This document shows, piece by piece, positions 1 to 12,148 of a stretch of DNA of 64,000 bases. How positions within the stretch are numbered: the first letter of the stretch is position 1; each line of letters starts with the position of its first letter. The notes under the pieces were generated by a model, which saw nothing but the letters and a program-made list of their open reading frames with translations, did not search any database and was not told the DNA's origin. The DNA is taken from the NCBI GenBank assembly GCA_018340375.1, contig JAFFJZ010000054.1, forward strand, positions 1,116,001-1,180,000, written 5' to 3'. Origin of the DNA: Gonatopus flavifemur (lineage: Eukaryota; Arthropoda; Insecta; Hymenoptera; Dryinidae). A program made the translations under genes and the position numbers.

Positions 1-1
1 T

Positions 2-463
2 ATGGCTACTGTTTTCTGGGATGCAAGAGGTATTATATACATTGATTACCTTGAAAAGGGTAAAACTATCACTGGTCAATACTACGCAGACTTATTGCAA
101 CGTTTGAGCCACGAAGTGAAAATTAAACGACCTCATCTGGCGGAGAAAAAAATCTTGTTTCATCACGATAATGCACCAGCGCACACGTCAATCGTTGCGA
201 TGGCTAAAATCAACGATCTGAAGTTTGAATTAATGCCGCACCTTCCCTACTCTCCAGACCTAGCCCCGAGTGACTATTATCTGTTTCCTAACCTCAAAAA
301 ATGGCTTGGCGGTAAGAGATTTGCGGACAATGAAGAAGTAATCGAAGCTGTAAATGGGTATTTTGAGGAGCTTGACGAATCAGTCTATAGAGATGGCATT
401 ACTAGACTAGAACACCGCTATGAGAAATGTATCAGCCTTGGAGGAGATTATGTTGAGAAATAA
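2..463 (+). CDS. mariner transposase, C-terminal part (cut by window edge)
   Basis: Cut-and-paste DNA transposase of the Tc1/mariner superfamily, acting on its own terminal repeats. The 153 residues visible are uninterrupted and end in a normal stop. They contain HHDNAPAH (Asp at residue 56) and PDLAPSDYYLF (Asp at residue 91). Exactly 34 residues lie between the two aspartates, the D34D spacing of true mariners. The first catalytic Asp and the N-terminal helix-turn-helix domain lie to the left of the window, so the visible Met is internal. A mariner-type terminal repeat follows about 35-65 bases after the stop. No defect is visible in this part; whether the whole gene is intact cannot be judged. 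Confidence 0.9.
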   Translation: MATVFWDARGIIYIDYLEKGKTITGQYYADLLQRLSHEVKIKRPHLAEKKILFHHDNAPAHTSIVAMAKINDLKFELMPHLPYSPDLAPSDYYLFPNLKKWLGGKRFADNEEVIEAVNGYFEELDESVYRDGITRLEHRYEKCISLGGDYVEK

Positions 464-494
464 AAAAAAAAAATTCTTAAAAACGTTGTTTTTC

Positions 495-530
495 TTGGTC
501 AGGTCGGAAACTTATCAATCCACCCTCGTA
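495..530. repeat. 3' terminal inverted repeat of the mariner, with TA target site
   Basis: The sequence from about 495 reads GGTCAGGTCGGAAACTTATC and ends CACCCTCG before TA at 529-530. This resembles the outer repeat of irritans-like mariners, which read inward with a GAGGGTG start. It fixes the right end of the element whose transposase ends at 463. The left repeat is outside the window. Confidence 0.65.
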
Positions 531-1559
531 TCGATCAGTTTGGGGACTTCACATGAGGTATATTTTTTATTATTGAATTTGCTTTACAAACCGTTTTCTT
601 GGTGTACATTATAACTTCCAGCCGAATATCATGATAAATTCCTGAGATACATCGATTTCCGTATGAAATGATTATTTCGGGGACTTCAGCGCCAGTAATA
701 GATCATTTTGGAGACTACTGCGCTAGTAATTGGTCATTTTGAGGACTTCCCTCAAATATCCGTTCTATTTCAACAAATTACGCATGTGAACCCATCAATA
801 ACCAAAAACGGAAGATCTACAAATCTCTTCTAAGTTGTATGCTGTCATCAGCAGTGAGAAATCTTGATCGGTCCATGGGAAACAGTGCATTCCAAACAAT
901 TCGACTATTTTGAGGACTTATTGGAGAGGAAATGATTATTTCAGGAACTGGAATCTACTTTCTTCATATGCATATTCTGTTCACAGTGATGAGTGAACGA
1001 AGAGGATGAAATGAAGAGTAGAGGCACGTTGAAAATTCAATTTTAATTCCACATTAGCATTTCAATTGATATGATAATAAGCCTCTCAGGAATTATCAGA
1101 ACTATGTACATACGCAATACATAGGATAATTTAGAAGTCTCATTCTTCAGGAAATGAACACTTTGGGGACCTAGAACTATTATAAGATGCTACCCAATGA
1201 GAACAGATTGGTCAAGATGACCTCAAAATGATGTCATTTTTGACAGGTTTTTGTCAGAGCGTACTCGAATCTGATTTCATGATTGTATCTTGACATCATC
1301 GTGACTTCATTTCGACTCAGTGTGATTTTGAAAAATCGATATGCGAGTCTGATCTTTGTTCCCATTTCAAGAATCCTGGAGTCGACTGAGACGAGATTTG
1401 AGGGCATTTAACTTTTTCATTTTCCCAAGTCGTCCTCGAAAAATATGTCAACGCATGAAATCAACAAGAATATTAGAACACCAAATTTTCTATTTTCCCT
1501 GAAGGATCGTTATGAGTCTGACTTGATTCTGTATCAATTTTTGTCTCTTATTCTAACTG
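531..1559. other. gene-free stretch with recurrent TCATTTTGGGGACTTC-like words
   Basis: I see no gene. Variants of a word like GATCATTTTGAGGACTTC recur near 532, 668, 698, 733, 901, 939 and 1155. A similar word, GATCTGTTTGGGGACCTTGA, is part of the 638-bp satellite unit farther right. This stretch may therefore be a very decayed relative of that satellite; the link is inference. Confidence 0.4.
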
Positions 1560-1910
1560 TTCTTGTGAAATTCCCGGGGGAACAGTTGAGATTTGACTAG
1601 ATCCGAATTTTGACCAGATCTGATCAGATCTAATTATATCTGAAAAACTGCAATTTGAGCTGATATTTGTCCACTCACATGTTTAAATTTGGATTCATAG
1701 ATGTGAAAATATCAGAAAACTTTTGGTAATTCAGCAATCAATGCTCATCAAAATTGAATGTGATTTTCAATTCAGATATAACCAGATCTGTCCAGATCTA
1801 ATCAGATATAACCAGATCTGTCCAGATCTAATCAGATCTATTGAGATCTGAAGATATCTGAATCAGATCTTGTCGGCTACAATTCAGATCTAATCAGATC
1901 TGATGAGGTC
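1560..1910. repeat. AGATCTGATC-rich tandem repeat with an exact 30-bp duplication
   Basis: The stretch is dense in CAGATCTAATCAGATC words. A 30-bp unit starting TCAGATATAACCAGATCTG occurs twice back to back at 1772-1801 and 1802-1831, followed by decaying copies up to about 1910. Many BglII-type AGATCT palindromes result. No coding content. Confidence 0.75.
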
Positions 1911-2187
1911 TAATTATATTGAACTTTTTTTCCCCGGGATTCATAATTTCCCTTGTGAAGATATATCTACGCCCAATTACGCTAAAGAATACGGCAAAAC
2001 TGTGCACAAAAAGTACAGAAAAACTATACCTAAAACTACGCGTAAGCGGTTCCGAACACTTCTGTTGAAAGGCGTGAAAGACTACGGTAATTTATGCATT
2101 TTGACTAAAAATTACGTATTTTCAAGCCGAATCAAATATACTCACGCCAAATAATGTTGAAAAATGGGCCGAATTACTCCCAAACTA

Positions 2188-2443
2188 CACGGAGAGAAGA
2201 GAATGGTAATATTTGCCATGCAGTGTAGTACTCTGTGTTATTTCCTCTAAAATCGTGAATATTACTATGTAATAATAGGAGTCTTTACCATTTTTCGGGT
2301 AATAATTCCTATGCAGTATAGTAATTATTACCAGAAGAACGGTAAAGAATTCTATTCTCACATAGTAACATTCACGATTTCACGTAAAATATGACTAAAT
2401 ACTATGTTGGCATAGTAAATATTACCAGTCTCTTCTCTCCGTG
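2188..2443. mobile_element. 256-bp MITE with TA target duplication
   Basis: Terminal inverted repeats begin CACGGAGAGAAGAGA and end TCTCTTCTCTCCGTG. The arms continue inward with matching TGGTAATATTTACC words. TA lies immediately outside both ends (2186-2187 and 2444-2445), as for Tc1/mariner-type elements. It has no coding capacity. Confidence 0.8.
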
Positions 2444-2534
2444 TACTTCTAGGCCCATAGTTTTAGATATTTCCACAGAAGGGCGTAGAAATTCATGGCT
2501 ATTCTGTTGACCAAAGATTACATATACCATAAAA

Positions 2535-2768
2535 AAATTCCTATAGGAAAAGTCCTATAAATGATTTGAAGTAATTAACATATAAAATGGGTTAGGAATT
2601 TTCCGAATTCATTGGGAAGTTTAATAAGAAGTGATGGTAAAAACCACATGTGGTGGGATTTTCATCATCATTTCTTATTAAATTTCTCAATAAGTTCGGA
2701 AAATTCCTAATCCACTTTATTTGTTAATTACTTCACATCATTTATGGGAATTTTCCCATAGAAATTTG
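2535..2768. mobile_element. palindromic MITE of about 234 bp
   Basis: Left arm AAATTCCTATAGGAAAAGTC and right arm ending TTTTCCCATAGAAATT are inverted copies. The match continues through AAATGATTTGAAGTAATTAA on the left and TTAATTACTTCACATCATTT on the right. The centre is near 2650. The exact ends and TSD are not clear. Confidence 0.65.
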
Positions 2769-3740
2769 TACAGTGTATTTTTGAACCATGTCAAATATAT
2801 GTACGCTAAACAAGTTCGGCAGAGTTGAATTCAAATTACTCCCAAGTGCGCAATGTACAATATTCTCGTGAAAGAGCATAGAAATTCATAGTATTCTACG
2901 TATTTCTACGCTGAAATACGCCAATCTGCATTTACTAGCAGGACTGGAATAGTGTGGCTTAAGAATACTCTTGAATCCATTGATTTTCGCCAAATCTCAC
3001 TTTTTCTCACCAAATTTCATTGAATCTCGGACAATGCTATGAGCAAATCTCATGAAATCTCATTTGTCAAAATTAATGGATTCTTCTTATCAGGGTACGT
3101 AGAAATATTCAAAATGGCATAGACCTTAGAGTTTGTACGCTGGAGTATGGTTTACTATGTTTAGTCACCATGAGCGGGTTGACGCAACCTATGAAGGGTC
3201 GTACGGTTTCGTACAAGTTCATAGTATTCCACATATTTCTACGCCAAAGTACGCAATTCTACAGAGGAGAATACAATTCAGTGATTATGATTCAAAAAGA
3301 CGTAGCAATGCGTACAAGAACGTAGAAACGCGTAGAAAATGCGTGCTTCTACGAAGAACTACGCTGAAACGAAGTGTTGAAATGTCAAAATCCCTATAAA
3401 TTTCTGGCTTTCATGTAATTATCTGCAATTCAGTCATTATTATTTTGGTTCCTACGCTGAACTACGTATTTCTACCCCTCCGGAGTGATTTCGCAAAGTG
3501 TTGGAACAGGAGTACGTAATTTTATCCACGTCCAATTACGTAATTCTATGCCAAGTAGCATGGCGTAACTTGCCGTGATTTATCGTAGTGTTTGGCATGG
3601 TTTGGCGTAGAAATATTCCCACAAGGGTTAGTATATAGAATGGATCACCATCTAGCAAATACTTTGAGTTCCAGGGACGTTCTTTGTACAAAATATCATT
3701 TCCACCGCTTAGAAGAACAAAGCTCATTTTCTTGTGGCTA

Positions 3741-4002
3741 CTCTCTACATCTGAATCAGTGGAATTTCACTGGATTGCAGTGATGAGTATACCACTGCGA
3801 ACCAGTGCATATACACTGCGAATCAATGAGTATTCACTGATTTTCACAGTGAAATACGACTAATTGTAATCAGTGAAAAGAACATCCAACTGCAGAATCA
3901 GCGACTATTCACTGATTATGCAGTGGAATTCAACTGATTGAAATTAGTGGTATACTTATAACTGCGGAATCAGTCGAATTCCACTGATTCAGATTTAGAG
4001 AG
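3741..4002. mobile_element. 262-bp MITE with TA target duplication, abutting the satellite
   Basis: The ends CTCTCTACATCTGAATCAG and CTGATTCAGATTTAGAGAG are inverted copies. TA lies outside each (3739-3740 and 4003-4004). The interior is a chain of ATCAGTGGAATTCCACTGAT-like palindromes. The 638-bp satellite starts directly at its right edge. Confidence 0.85.
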
Positions 4003-4788
4003 TAAGTAGCACAAGAGCTCTGAAAGAGTTCTTCGTGAACGAAACGTATTCCTTATGAACTGTTTGAGAAATTGTGTGCCAACCGGGATGTGGGGACATC
4101 ATTCGGAATTGGTCCTGTGCAAGTGCATCGATATCCAGATTCGTATGAGGACTCTTGATATCCTCAGGAGTTGCAAACCTTACACATAATTCTTGATACG
4201 TTATCTATGCAAGGATTTGATGAACTTCTACGTTTCCTCACTTCCACGTGAAAATTCAATTTCCACAGTGACTGAAACTTGAGACGGTGTTCAAGGTCCC
4301 CAAACAGATCAATTCCTTTAATGATCTTACACGGGTCCTCGAACTGATCAATTGGTTGCCTAGAAGGTCTTCAAAATCATCGTTCCATCGTGTTTGTGCG
4401 ATTATACCAAGTCCTTATATTGATCAAACCCCTTCGAGGAAGGCTATCGAGACTTATCAATTCGCAACAAGCACTTTTACGCTTTTGCGAGCTAAATACG
4501 CTGAAATTATGTGATCGATCAAGATCGAATGTAGCCATCGCAGAACCTAATTTGAATACCGGAAATTCGATAATTGACGATGTTCGGCACGGGATTCTCG
4601 TGAGGGATTCCTAGTAGGTAAGCTTAGGAGTTATAATATCCCAAATAACACAAAAGCTCTGAAAGAGTTCTTCAGGAACATATTGTACTTCTTTTGAACT
4701 CTTGTGCTATCCGGGATGTGGGGTCATTATTTGGAATCGGTTCTATGAAAGTGCATTGATATCCGGATTCTTATGAGGACTTTTGGTA

Positions 4789-5263
4789 ACTAGGGTGGAC
4801 CGAAAAACCCGAATTTTCGAATTCCGGAATCTAATGGCGCGGAAAAGTTGCCTTGGAGAAATACAAATCGAACCCAAGAAGAAAAATTCAGATCGGTCAA
4901 GATGTGCCTTGGCGCATCTACTTTGAAATTTCTCAACTCTGACAATTTTCGATGAATAACATATATCTCCTCGAACATGTGTATATTTCACTTTGCAGCA
5001 TCAGAAAATAATTGTTCAGCATATAGACAGAGTATATATTGGGAGATTCTTTTTTGCCAATCAAACTTCTAAGATGCATTCACTCGAGAAAAAAAGAAAC
5101 ATTTTCTCGTGACGCAATCTATTAACCACCCAATAAAAATTAATCATTGTCAATGATCATTTTTATTGCCGAGTCGGTACGATCATTGCGCCCCCTCACC
5201 AGGAACATTTTCTATTGAACTGAGAATCGTGTTTTAACATGCTATTCCTAATGAAGATGCAAC
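4789..5263. mobile_element. insertion of about 475 bp in a satellite unit
   Basis: The satellite unit is interrupted here when compared with its neighbour at 4130-4170. Versions of ATGAGGACTCTT lie at both edges (near 4777 and 5270), suggesting a duplicated target of about 12 bp. The insert starts CTAGGGTGGACCGAAAAACC. I do not recognise its family and see no convincing terminal inverted repeat. Confidence 0.5.
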
Positions 5264-5995
5264 CCTGTCACATGAAGACTCTTGATGTCCTCAGGAGTTG
5301 CAAACCTTAGACTGAATTCCTAATCCGTCATTTATTGGTGTGGTGATACACTCTCACGTTTCTAACTTCTACGTGAAAATTGGATTCGTACAATGACTAA
5401 AACCTTAGACATTGTTCAAGGTCTCCAAACACATCAATTCCTGTTATAATTATGCACAGGTCCTCGAACTGATCAATTCGTTGCTTAGAAGGTCTTCGAA
5501 ATGATCGTTTCATCGTATTTGTGAGTTCATACCAAGTCCTCGTATTGATCAATCCCCTTCAAGGAATGCTCTGGAGATTTACCTATTCGCAAAACGGACT
5601 TTCATGTATTTGCGAACCAGATAAGCTGAAATTATATGACTGATTATACTCGAAAGTAGCCATCGAAGAACCTGGTAGTAATACCGAAAATGCAATAATC
5701 AAGGATGTTGGGCACGGGGTTTTCGTGAGGGATTTCTAGTAGGTGAATTCAGGAGTTATAAAATCCCAGGTAGCACAAAAGCTCTGAAATAGTATTTCAA
5801 GAATATATCGTACTTCTTATGAACTGTTTAGAACTCTTGTGCCATGAGACTCTTGAAATCCTCAGGAGTTGCAAACCTCGGACATAATTCTTGATACGTT
5901 ATCTATTCGAGTGTTTGGTGAACTTTCACGTTTTCTCACTTCCACGTTGAAATTCAACTACCATAGAGACTAGAACTTGAGACGGCAAATCTCTG

Positions 5996-6460
5996 ACAAA
6001 TCTCTGAAAAAACTCTGAAAAATCAAATATTTTTGGAACATCCTGTAAAGACTTTTTTCAGACTTCATCAGAGTTTTTTCAGAGTTTTTCAGAGAGTGAG
6101 GACGAAACTACGATCTGAAAAAATTCCCACAAAACTGAAAAATTCCTGAGATTATTCTGACTATTGAAGAAATTCTCTCAATTTTCAAACCCTTTGTTCA
6201 CATAGGATATTTGAATATACCGTGTGAATCTATTCATAGGGTTTTACATTTTTTAGTAGTCAGAAAAATCTCAAAAATTGTTCAGAGTTTTGCCAGAATT
6301 TTTTCAGAGCGGTATTTCGTCCTTACTCTCTAAAAAAACTGTGAAAAAGCTCTAAAAAAAGTCTGTTCAGGATGTTCCAAAAATATTAGATTTTTCAGAA
6401 TTTTTTTAGAGATTCTCAGAGTTTTTTCATAGTTATTTCAGTGGAATATTTCCGCACGGG
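5996..6460. mobile_element. foldback insertion made of CTCTGAAAAA words
   Basis: Inverted arms run about 5996-6165 and 6250-6460, both containing AATATTTTTGGAACATCCTG and repeated ACTCTGAAAAA words. The empty site GAGACGGTGTTCAAGG is intact in the unit at 4271. Here it is split between GAGACGG at the left edge and GTGTTCAAGG at the right edge. No coding capacity. Confidence 0.7.
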
Positions 6461-6688
6461 AGTGTTCAAGGTCCCCAAACAGATCAATTCCTCTTATGAT
6501 TATACACGGGTCCTCGAACTGATCAATTCGTTGCTTAGAAGGTCTCCGGAATGATCATTCCGTCTTTTTTTTGCGTTCATATCAAGTCCTCATATTGATC
6601 AATCCCCTCCGAGGAATTCTCCGGAGACTCATCTATTCGCAACAAGCACTTTCATGCATTTGCGAGCCAGATACGCTGAAATTACGTG

Positions 6689-6952
6689 CAGTGCCGGATT
6701 AAGGCACAGGCATACTAGGCACAGGCCTATGGGCCCTCACCAATGAAAAAAAATTTTCTTCGTATTTTTCTTGTCAGAATATTTATGCTGAGAACATTCA
6801 ATGAATTAATTGTATTTAAAAATACTACGCTTTTGTTGAATCTGTTTAATAGCTCAGAGTTTTATTTTTCTAACTTATCGTGTTGAAGCTGCCCTTACAT
6901 AGGCCCCCACCAAAGTTTGCCAAGGACCCCACTTCTGGTGAATCCGGCACTG
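6689..6952. mobile_element. 264-bp non-autonomous hAT element with 8-bp target duplication
   Basis: The ends are CAGTGCCGGATTAAGG and GAATCCGGCACTG, a typical hAT terminus. ATTACGTG is directly duplicated at 6681-6688 and 6953-6960. Neighbouring satellite units carry the site only once. The interior has GGGCCC-rich blocks near both ends and no intact gene. Confidence 0.92.
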
Positions 6953-7035
6953 ATTACGTGATAGATCATAATGTAATGCAGTCATCCCAGAATCTAACAC
7001 CGGCAATGCAATCATCCAGGATTCAGGGTTATAAA

Positions 7036-7789
7036 TCCAATAATTTTATGCCATTTTTCGGAAAATATGAACAAAATGCTACATTTTATCTCTTGGAAGA
7101 TATTCCCCACGATCAGCACTGTTCGAGATATTTGCATTACGAAATCAGTGGAATCCTCAAATTCAAACAATTCAAAGATTCGTAACTCGGAAATGTAGGC
7201 TCCATAAAAAAATGGGGAGACACGTGTCGAATATTTTCCTATGTAGAATGCTGAAAAAATATGCCACAGCAATTTAAAAAATTAATGTGAATTTCTTATG
7301 AAATCACCCATTCATATTTTATAGATATACGGAATATTCCATGCTATGTGGGTCCATAAGCGATTCAGTGTGTTTCACGTCATTCCTGTGAGGAAACACT
7401 GACATCCTAATTGAGAGATTGTCAAGTATTCATACATTGTTCGAAATCGAGTTCAGAGATACACGGTGCAATGGATATTCTTCAACCCCCGAACTATCAA
7501 CCGGGGTAGATATCTAACCTAAGAAAACTGCGTGAAACAGGGATTTGATCGTTCTCCAGCACTTCCAAAAGATGTATCACACCTATTCTCAAAATAATGA
7601 AAAAAAAACTCACGAAAATCCGCAAAGCGATTCTCAATAATCGAACAAATCCTCCTGAAAAATTCCAAATCGATTCAAAGCTTCCTGCGAAAGTTACATC
7701 GTGTGGACAGTAGAGAGACTGATGTTTCGGTCTACACCGTCTTGTCTGGCATCCCTGCTGTGGGGGTTGAATTTTTATGTGGAGGTGAA
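7036..7789. other. spacer between the inverted halves of the satellite; nothing recognised
   Basis: This AT-rich stretch separates the + units from the - units. Short frames near 7012-7272 have no recognisable domain. I see no repeat partner for it in the window. Confidence 0.4.
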
Positions 7790-7884
7790 TAAACGTCGGA
7801 ATTCATCGAACACTTTAATAGATAACGTATCAAAAATTGTGTCTGAAGTTTGCAACTCCTGAGGATATCAAGAGGCTTCATCAG

Positions 7885-8120
7885 GAAGTGAGATAAAAGG
7901 AGACTCACCTCGTGGAATTGAATAGGCACATTTTTTTTTAATAATCACTAGTTTAAATATCACCACTCGTGGCGCTGTTGTTCCGAGTGACCCGACGAAA
8001 CGGGTCACTTGGAACAACAGTGCCACGAGTGACGATATTTGAACTAGTAATTATTCACAGAAAAATGTCTCAATTTTTGATAGAGTCCCTTGAGAGCTTG
8101 GTCTCCTTCTATCTTCCTTT
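7885..8120. mobile_element. palindromic insertion in satellite with a 116-bp hairpin core
   Basis: The core at about 7940-8055 is a strong hairpin. CACTAGTTTAAATATCACCA pairs with the downstream TGACGATATTTGAACTAGT, and GGCGCTGTTGTTCC with GGAACAACAGTGCC, around a centre at about 7993. Weaker outer matches (GATAAAAGGAGAC with GTCTCCTTCTATC) extend it to about 7885-8120. It splits a satellite unit. Confidence 0.6.
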
Positions 8121-8771
8121 GTGGGTTTTACACAAATCCGAATATCGATGCCCTTTCATAAAACCGATTCCAAATGATGTTCTCACATCTCGGATGGCAC
8201 AAGAGGTCTGGAAGAGTTCATAGGGAATACGATATATTCTTGCAGAACTCTTTCAGAGCCTTTGTGCTACCTGGAATCGTATAACTCCTGAATTTACCCA
8301 CTACGAATCCCTCACGAAACTCCCGTGGCAAACATTCTTGATTATTGCATTTCCGTTATTATTATTAGGTTTCTCGACGGCTACACTCAATTATGATCAA
8401 ACACACAATTCCAGCGTATCTGGCTCGCAAATGCGTGAGTGTGCTCTTGCGAATAGATAAGTCTTCAGAGCATTCCTCGAAGGGGATTGATCAATACGAG
8501 GACTCGGTATAAACACCCAAGCACGACGAAACGATCATTTTGGAGACCTTCTAGGCAACGAACTGATCAGTTCGAGGACCCGTGTATAATCACAGAAGGA
8601 AATGATCTGTTTGGGGACCTTGAAAATCATCTTGATTTTTAGTCACTCTGTGAGTGGGATTTTCACGTGGAAAGTAGGAAACATAGAAGTTCTTCAAACA
8701 CACAAATAAATGACTTATTAAGAATTATGTCTAAGGTCTGTAACCCCTGAGGATATTAAGAGGGTTTATAC

Positions 8772-9686
8772 ATTGAGCTCTATACATACTGGAGTGCGCA
8801 CTAGCCGTATTTTTCTATAGTATCTGCCGAGACCAGCCAGCTAGAAAGAGAGAAAGCTGGGGGGACACGATTTCCTTGTCTCGCTCATTAGCGTCAAAAC
8901 TATAGATCTCGCTACTATCTTTGTCAAAACATTGAACCTTTTGATGTTTTATTATAATTCCTTCCTTCCCATTTCAATTCATTCACACATAGAACTGAAT
9001 CTTGACAAATCACGTCCTTATTTCAAAAATGAATCACATTTTCTGTATTGCGTCATTTCGTACACATGCCCAATGGGGTCGGTGCCGAATCAACGAAAAA
9101 CCAAATCAACGAAAAAAAATTTACTAGCAGTATGAAGTTGTCATTTTGTTGCAGTATGAAATGAAATTAGTCATAGATCATTGATCAAATTAAACGAAAA
9201 GTAAAAAACATTGATTTGCTAACACAACCCCACGGTAAACTCAATTTCCCTTTGTTATGTTCATGATTATGGTATGGTTATGTTTATGATAACAACAAAC
9301 CGATTTTCGTTCTCTACAGACGTTTGAAACAGTTTGATTGTACCGATCGATTAGGGAGATCATTATTAATTTTATTAGAATGATGAATCACGTGTCTACT
9401 GTAATAAACGGGTGCAGTGAATAGGTTAACATAAAGAATTTTCGTTTAATTTAATCAATGATCTATGAGTTATTTCATTTCATACTGCAACAAAATGACA
9501 ACTTCATACTGCAAGTAAATTTTTTTTCGTTGATTTGGTTTTTCGTTGATTCGTCACCGACCCGCCCAATGTTATGAACTCAGATAGTAACAGTGACGGG
9601 AAAAGAGATCGGGTCCCCCTGAGGTGTCTTTGTAGGTCTCGCTTTTATCGGCTCAGTGCGCTCTCCAGTTTGTATAGAGCTCAATG
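8772..9686. mobile_element. 915-bp element with 9-bp target duplication, itself carrying an insert
   Basis: The ends ATTGAGCTCTATACATACTG and, inverted, ATTGAGCTCTATACAAACTG match for about 35 bases. The satellite 9-mer GGTTTATAC (8763-8771) and GCTTTATAC (9687-9695) flanks it; other units have the site once. A 9-bp duplication fits Mutator-like elements, but no transposase is present, so the family is inference. A second element (9076-9563) lies inside it. Confidence 0.75.
9076..9563. mobile_element. 488-bp foldback element nested in the 915-bp element
   Basis: The ends GGGTCGGTGCCGAATCAACG and, inverted, GGGTCGGTGACGAATCAACG match, and the match continues for more than 100 bases. GCCCAATG is directly duplicated at 9068-9075 and 9564-9571. 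An 8-bp duplication with GGGTCGG ends is compatible with hAT or P-type elements; no gene is present. Confidence 0.88.
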
Positions 9687-11542
9687 GCTTTATACGAATC
9701 CGGATAAAGATATGCTTTCATAAAACCGATGCCAAATGATGTCCCCACATCCCGGATGGCACAAGAGTTCTGAAAGAGTTCATGACAAATACCATATATT
9801 CTTCAAGAACTCTTCCAGAGCTCTTGTGCGACCTGGGATCCTATCACTCCTGAATTTACCTACTAGGAATCCCTGACGAAACTCCTGTAGCAAACATTCT
9901 TGACTATTGCATTTCCGTTATTATCATTGAGTTTTGCGATTGCTACTTTCAATTATGTTCGATCACATAATTTCAGCGTATCTGGCTCACGAATTTATCA
10001 CAGCGCTCCTACGCATAGATAAGTCTCCTGAGCATTCCTCGAAGGAGATTGATCAATATGAGGACCTGGTATAAACGCACAAACACGACGAAACGACCAT
10101 TTTGGTGACCTTTTAGGCGACGAATTGATCAGTTCGAGGACCCGTGTATAATCACAGGCAGGATTGATTTGTTTGGGGACCTTGAACATCATCTTGATTT
10201 TTAGTCACTGTGTGAGTGGGATTTTCACGTGGAAATTAGGAAACGTACATGTTCTTCAAACACACAAATAGATGACTTATCAGGAATTATGTCTAAGGTC
10301 TGTAACCCCTGGGGATATCAAGAGGCTTTATACGAATCCGGATAACGATGTCCTCTCATAAAACCGATGCCAAATGATGTCCCCAGGTCCCGGATGGCAC
10401 AAGAGTTCTGAAAGAGTTCATGACAAATACCATATATTCTTCAAGAACTCTTCCAGAGCTCTTGTGCGACCTGGGATCCTATCACTCCTGAATTTACCTA
10501 CTAGGAATCCCTGACGAAACTCCTGTAGCAAACATTCTTGACTATTGCATTTCCGTTATTATCATTGAGTTTTGCGATGGCTACTTTCAATTATGTTCGA
10601 TCACATAATTTCAGCGTATCTGGCTCACGAATTTATCACAGCGCTCCTACGCATAGATAAGTCTCCTGAGCATTCCTCGAAGGAGATTGATCAATATGAG
10701 GACCTGGTATAAACGCACGAACACGACGAAACGATCATTTTGGAGACCTTCTAGGCAACGAATTGATCAGTTCGAGGACCCGTGTATAATCACAGCAAGG
10801 ATTGATCTGTTTGGGGACCTTGAACATCACTTTGATTTTTAGTCACTGTGTGAGTGGGATTTTCACGTGGAAATTAGGATACGTAGATGTTCTTCAAACA
10901 CACAAATAGATGACTTATCAAGAATTATGTCTAAGGTCTGTAACCCCTGAGGATATCAAGAGGCTTTATACGAATCCGGATAACGATGTCCTTTCATGAA
11001 ACCGATGCTAAATGATATCCCCACGTCCCGGATGGCACAAGAGTTCCAGAAGAGTTCATGAGAAATACCATATATTCTTCAAGAACTCTCGTGCGACCTG
11101 GGATCCTATCACTCCTGAATTTGCCTACTAGGAATCCCTGACGAAACTCCCGTGGCAAACATTCTTGATTATTGCATTTCCGTTATTATCATTGAGTTTT
11201 GCGATGGCTACTTTCAATTATGTTCGATCACATAATTTCAGCGTATCTGGCTTACGAATTTATCACAGCGCTCCTACGCATAGATAAGTCTCCAGAGCAT
11301 TCTTCGAAGGGGATTGATCAATATGAGGACCTGGTATAAACGCACAAGCACGACGGAACGATAATTTCGGAGACCTTCTAAGCAACGAATTGATCAGTTC
11401 GAGGACCCGTGTATAATCATGAGAGGAATTGATCTGTTTGGAGACCTTGAACACTGTCTCAAGTTCTAGTCACTGTGCGAGTTGAATTTCCAGGTGGGAG
11501 TGAGAAAACGTAGAAGTTCATCAAAAACTCGAATAGATAATG

Positions 11543-11941
11543 TAGAGAGCCTCAAGGAAGAGAGTCGCCAACTTGCTGCGCTCTGATTGGCGTAATCGCG
11601 AAGAGCTCCGTTAGTAGCCTCGATATTGAAAATTTGACGTCATCGCAGTATTGTAGTGTACGATTTGTTCCAGGGTGTCATGAAAATAACATCAGCGAGA
11701 CGATTATAAGCTTCTTCATTTCGGTTTGTGAACTACAAATTCATCTTCTTCAATATTTAGGGTCGAATAACATTAGTATGACTGATTACTGATGTTTTTG
11801 TTGTGACAAACTGAAACAAATTATCAACTACAGCACTGCGGTGACGTCAAATTTCCAATATGGCAACTCTCTACGAAGCTCTTCGCGATTACGCCAATCA
11901 GAGCACAGCAAGTTGGTGACTCTCTCCCTGGATGCTCTCTA
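11543..11941. mobile_element. 399-bp non-autonomous hAT-like element in the satellite
   Basis: The ends TAGAGAGCCTCAAGG and, inverted, TAGAGAGCATCCAGG match and continue through ATTGGCGTAATCGCGAAGAG in both arms. AGATAATG is duplicated at 11535-11542 and 11942-11949. Removing it restores the ~638-base spacing of the satellite approximately. No coding capacity. Confidence 0.88.
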
Positions 11942-12148
11942 AGATAATGTATCTAGAATTATGTCCGAGGATTGCTACACCTGAGGATATCAAGAGTCCT
12001 CATACGAATCCGGATATCGATGCACTTTCATAAACCTGATTTCAAATGATGTCCCCACATCCCGGATGGCACCAGAGTTCATAAGAAGAACGATGTATTG
12101 TCGAAGAACACTCCCAGAGCTCTTGTGCTACCTGGTGTTTTATAACAG

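Larger units (their letters stand above)
1940..3640. repeat. degenerate TACGCC/AATTACG/TTCTACG short-word repeat tract
   Basis: Short words such as TACGCCAATTACG, TTCTACGCC and CGTAGAAA recur irregularly at about 1960-2150, 2400-2510 and 2780-3640, in both orientations. Two palindromic elements (2188-2443 and 2535-2768) sit inside the tract and separate its parts. Open frames here, such as 3133-3399, only read the repeat and show no recognisable domain. Confidence 0.5.
4005..7035 (+). repeat. ~638-bp satellite, about three units in + orientation, with insertions
   Basis: Unit landmarks recur in order. Each unit has a GCACAAGAG...CTCTTGTGC hairpin, then a GACTCTTGATATCCTCAGG block, a CACGTGAAAATTC block, a GGTCCTCGAACTGATCAATT block, and a TGATCAAxCCCCTTCGAGGA block. 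The GGTCCTCGAACTGATC block occurs near 4335, 5458 and 6510. Spacing is about 640 once the insertions at about 4789-5263, 5996-6460 and 6689-6952 are removed. The same unit appears on the other strand from 7790. Short open frames inside (for example 4287-4514) recur because the unit recurs; none resembles a protein domain. Confidence 0.85.
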
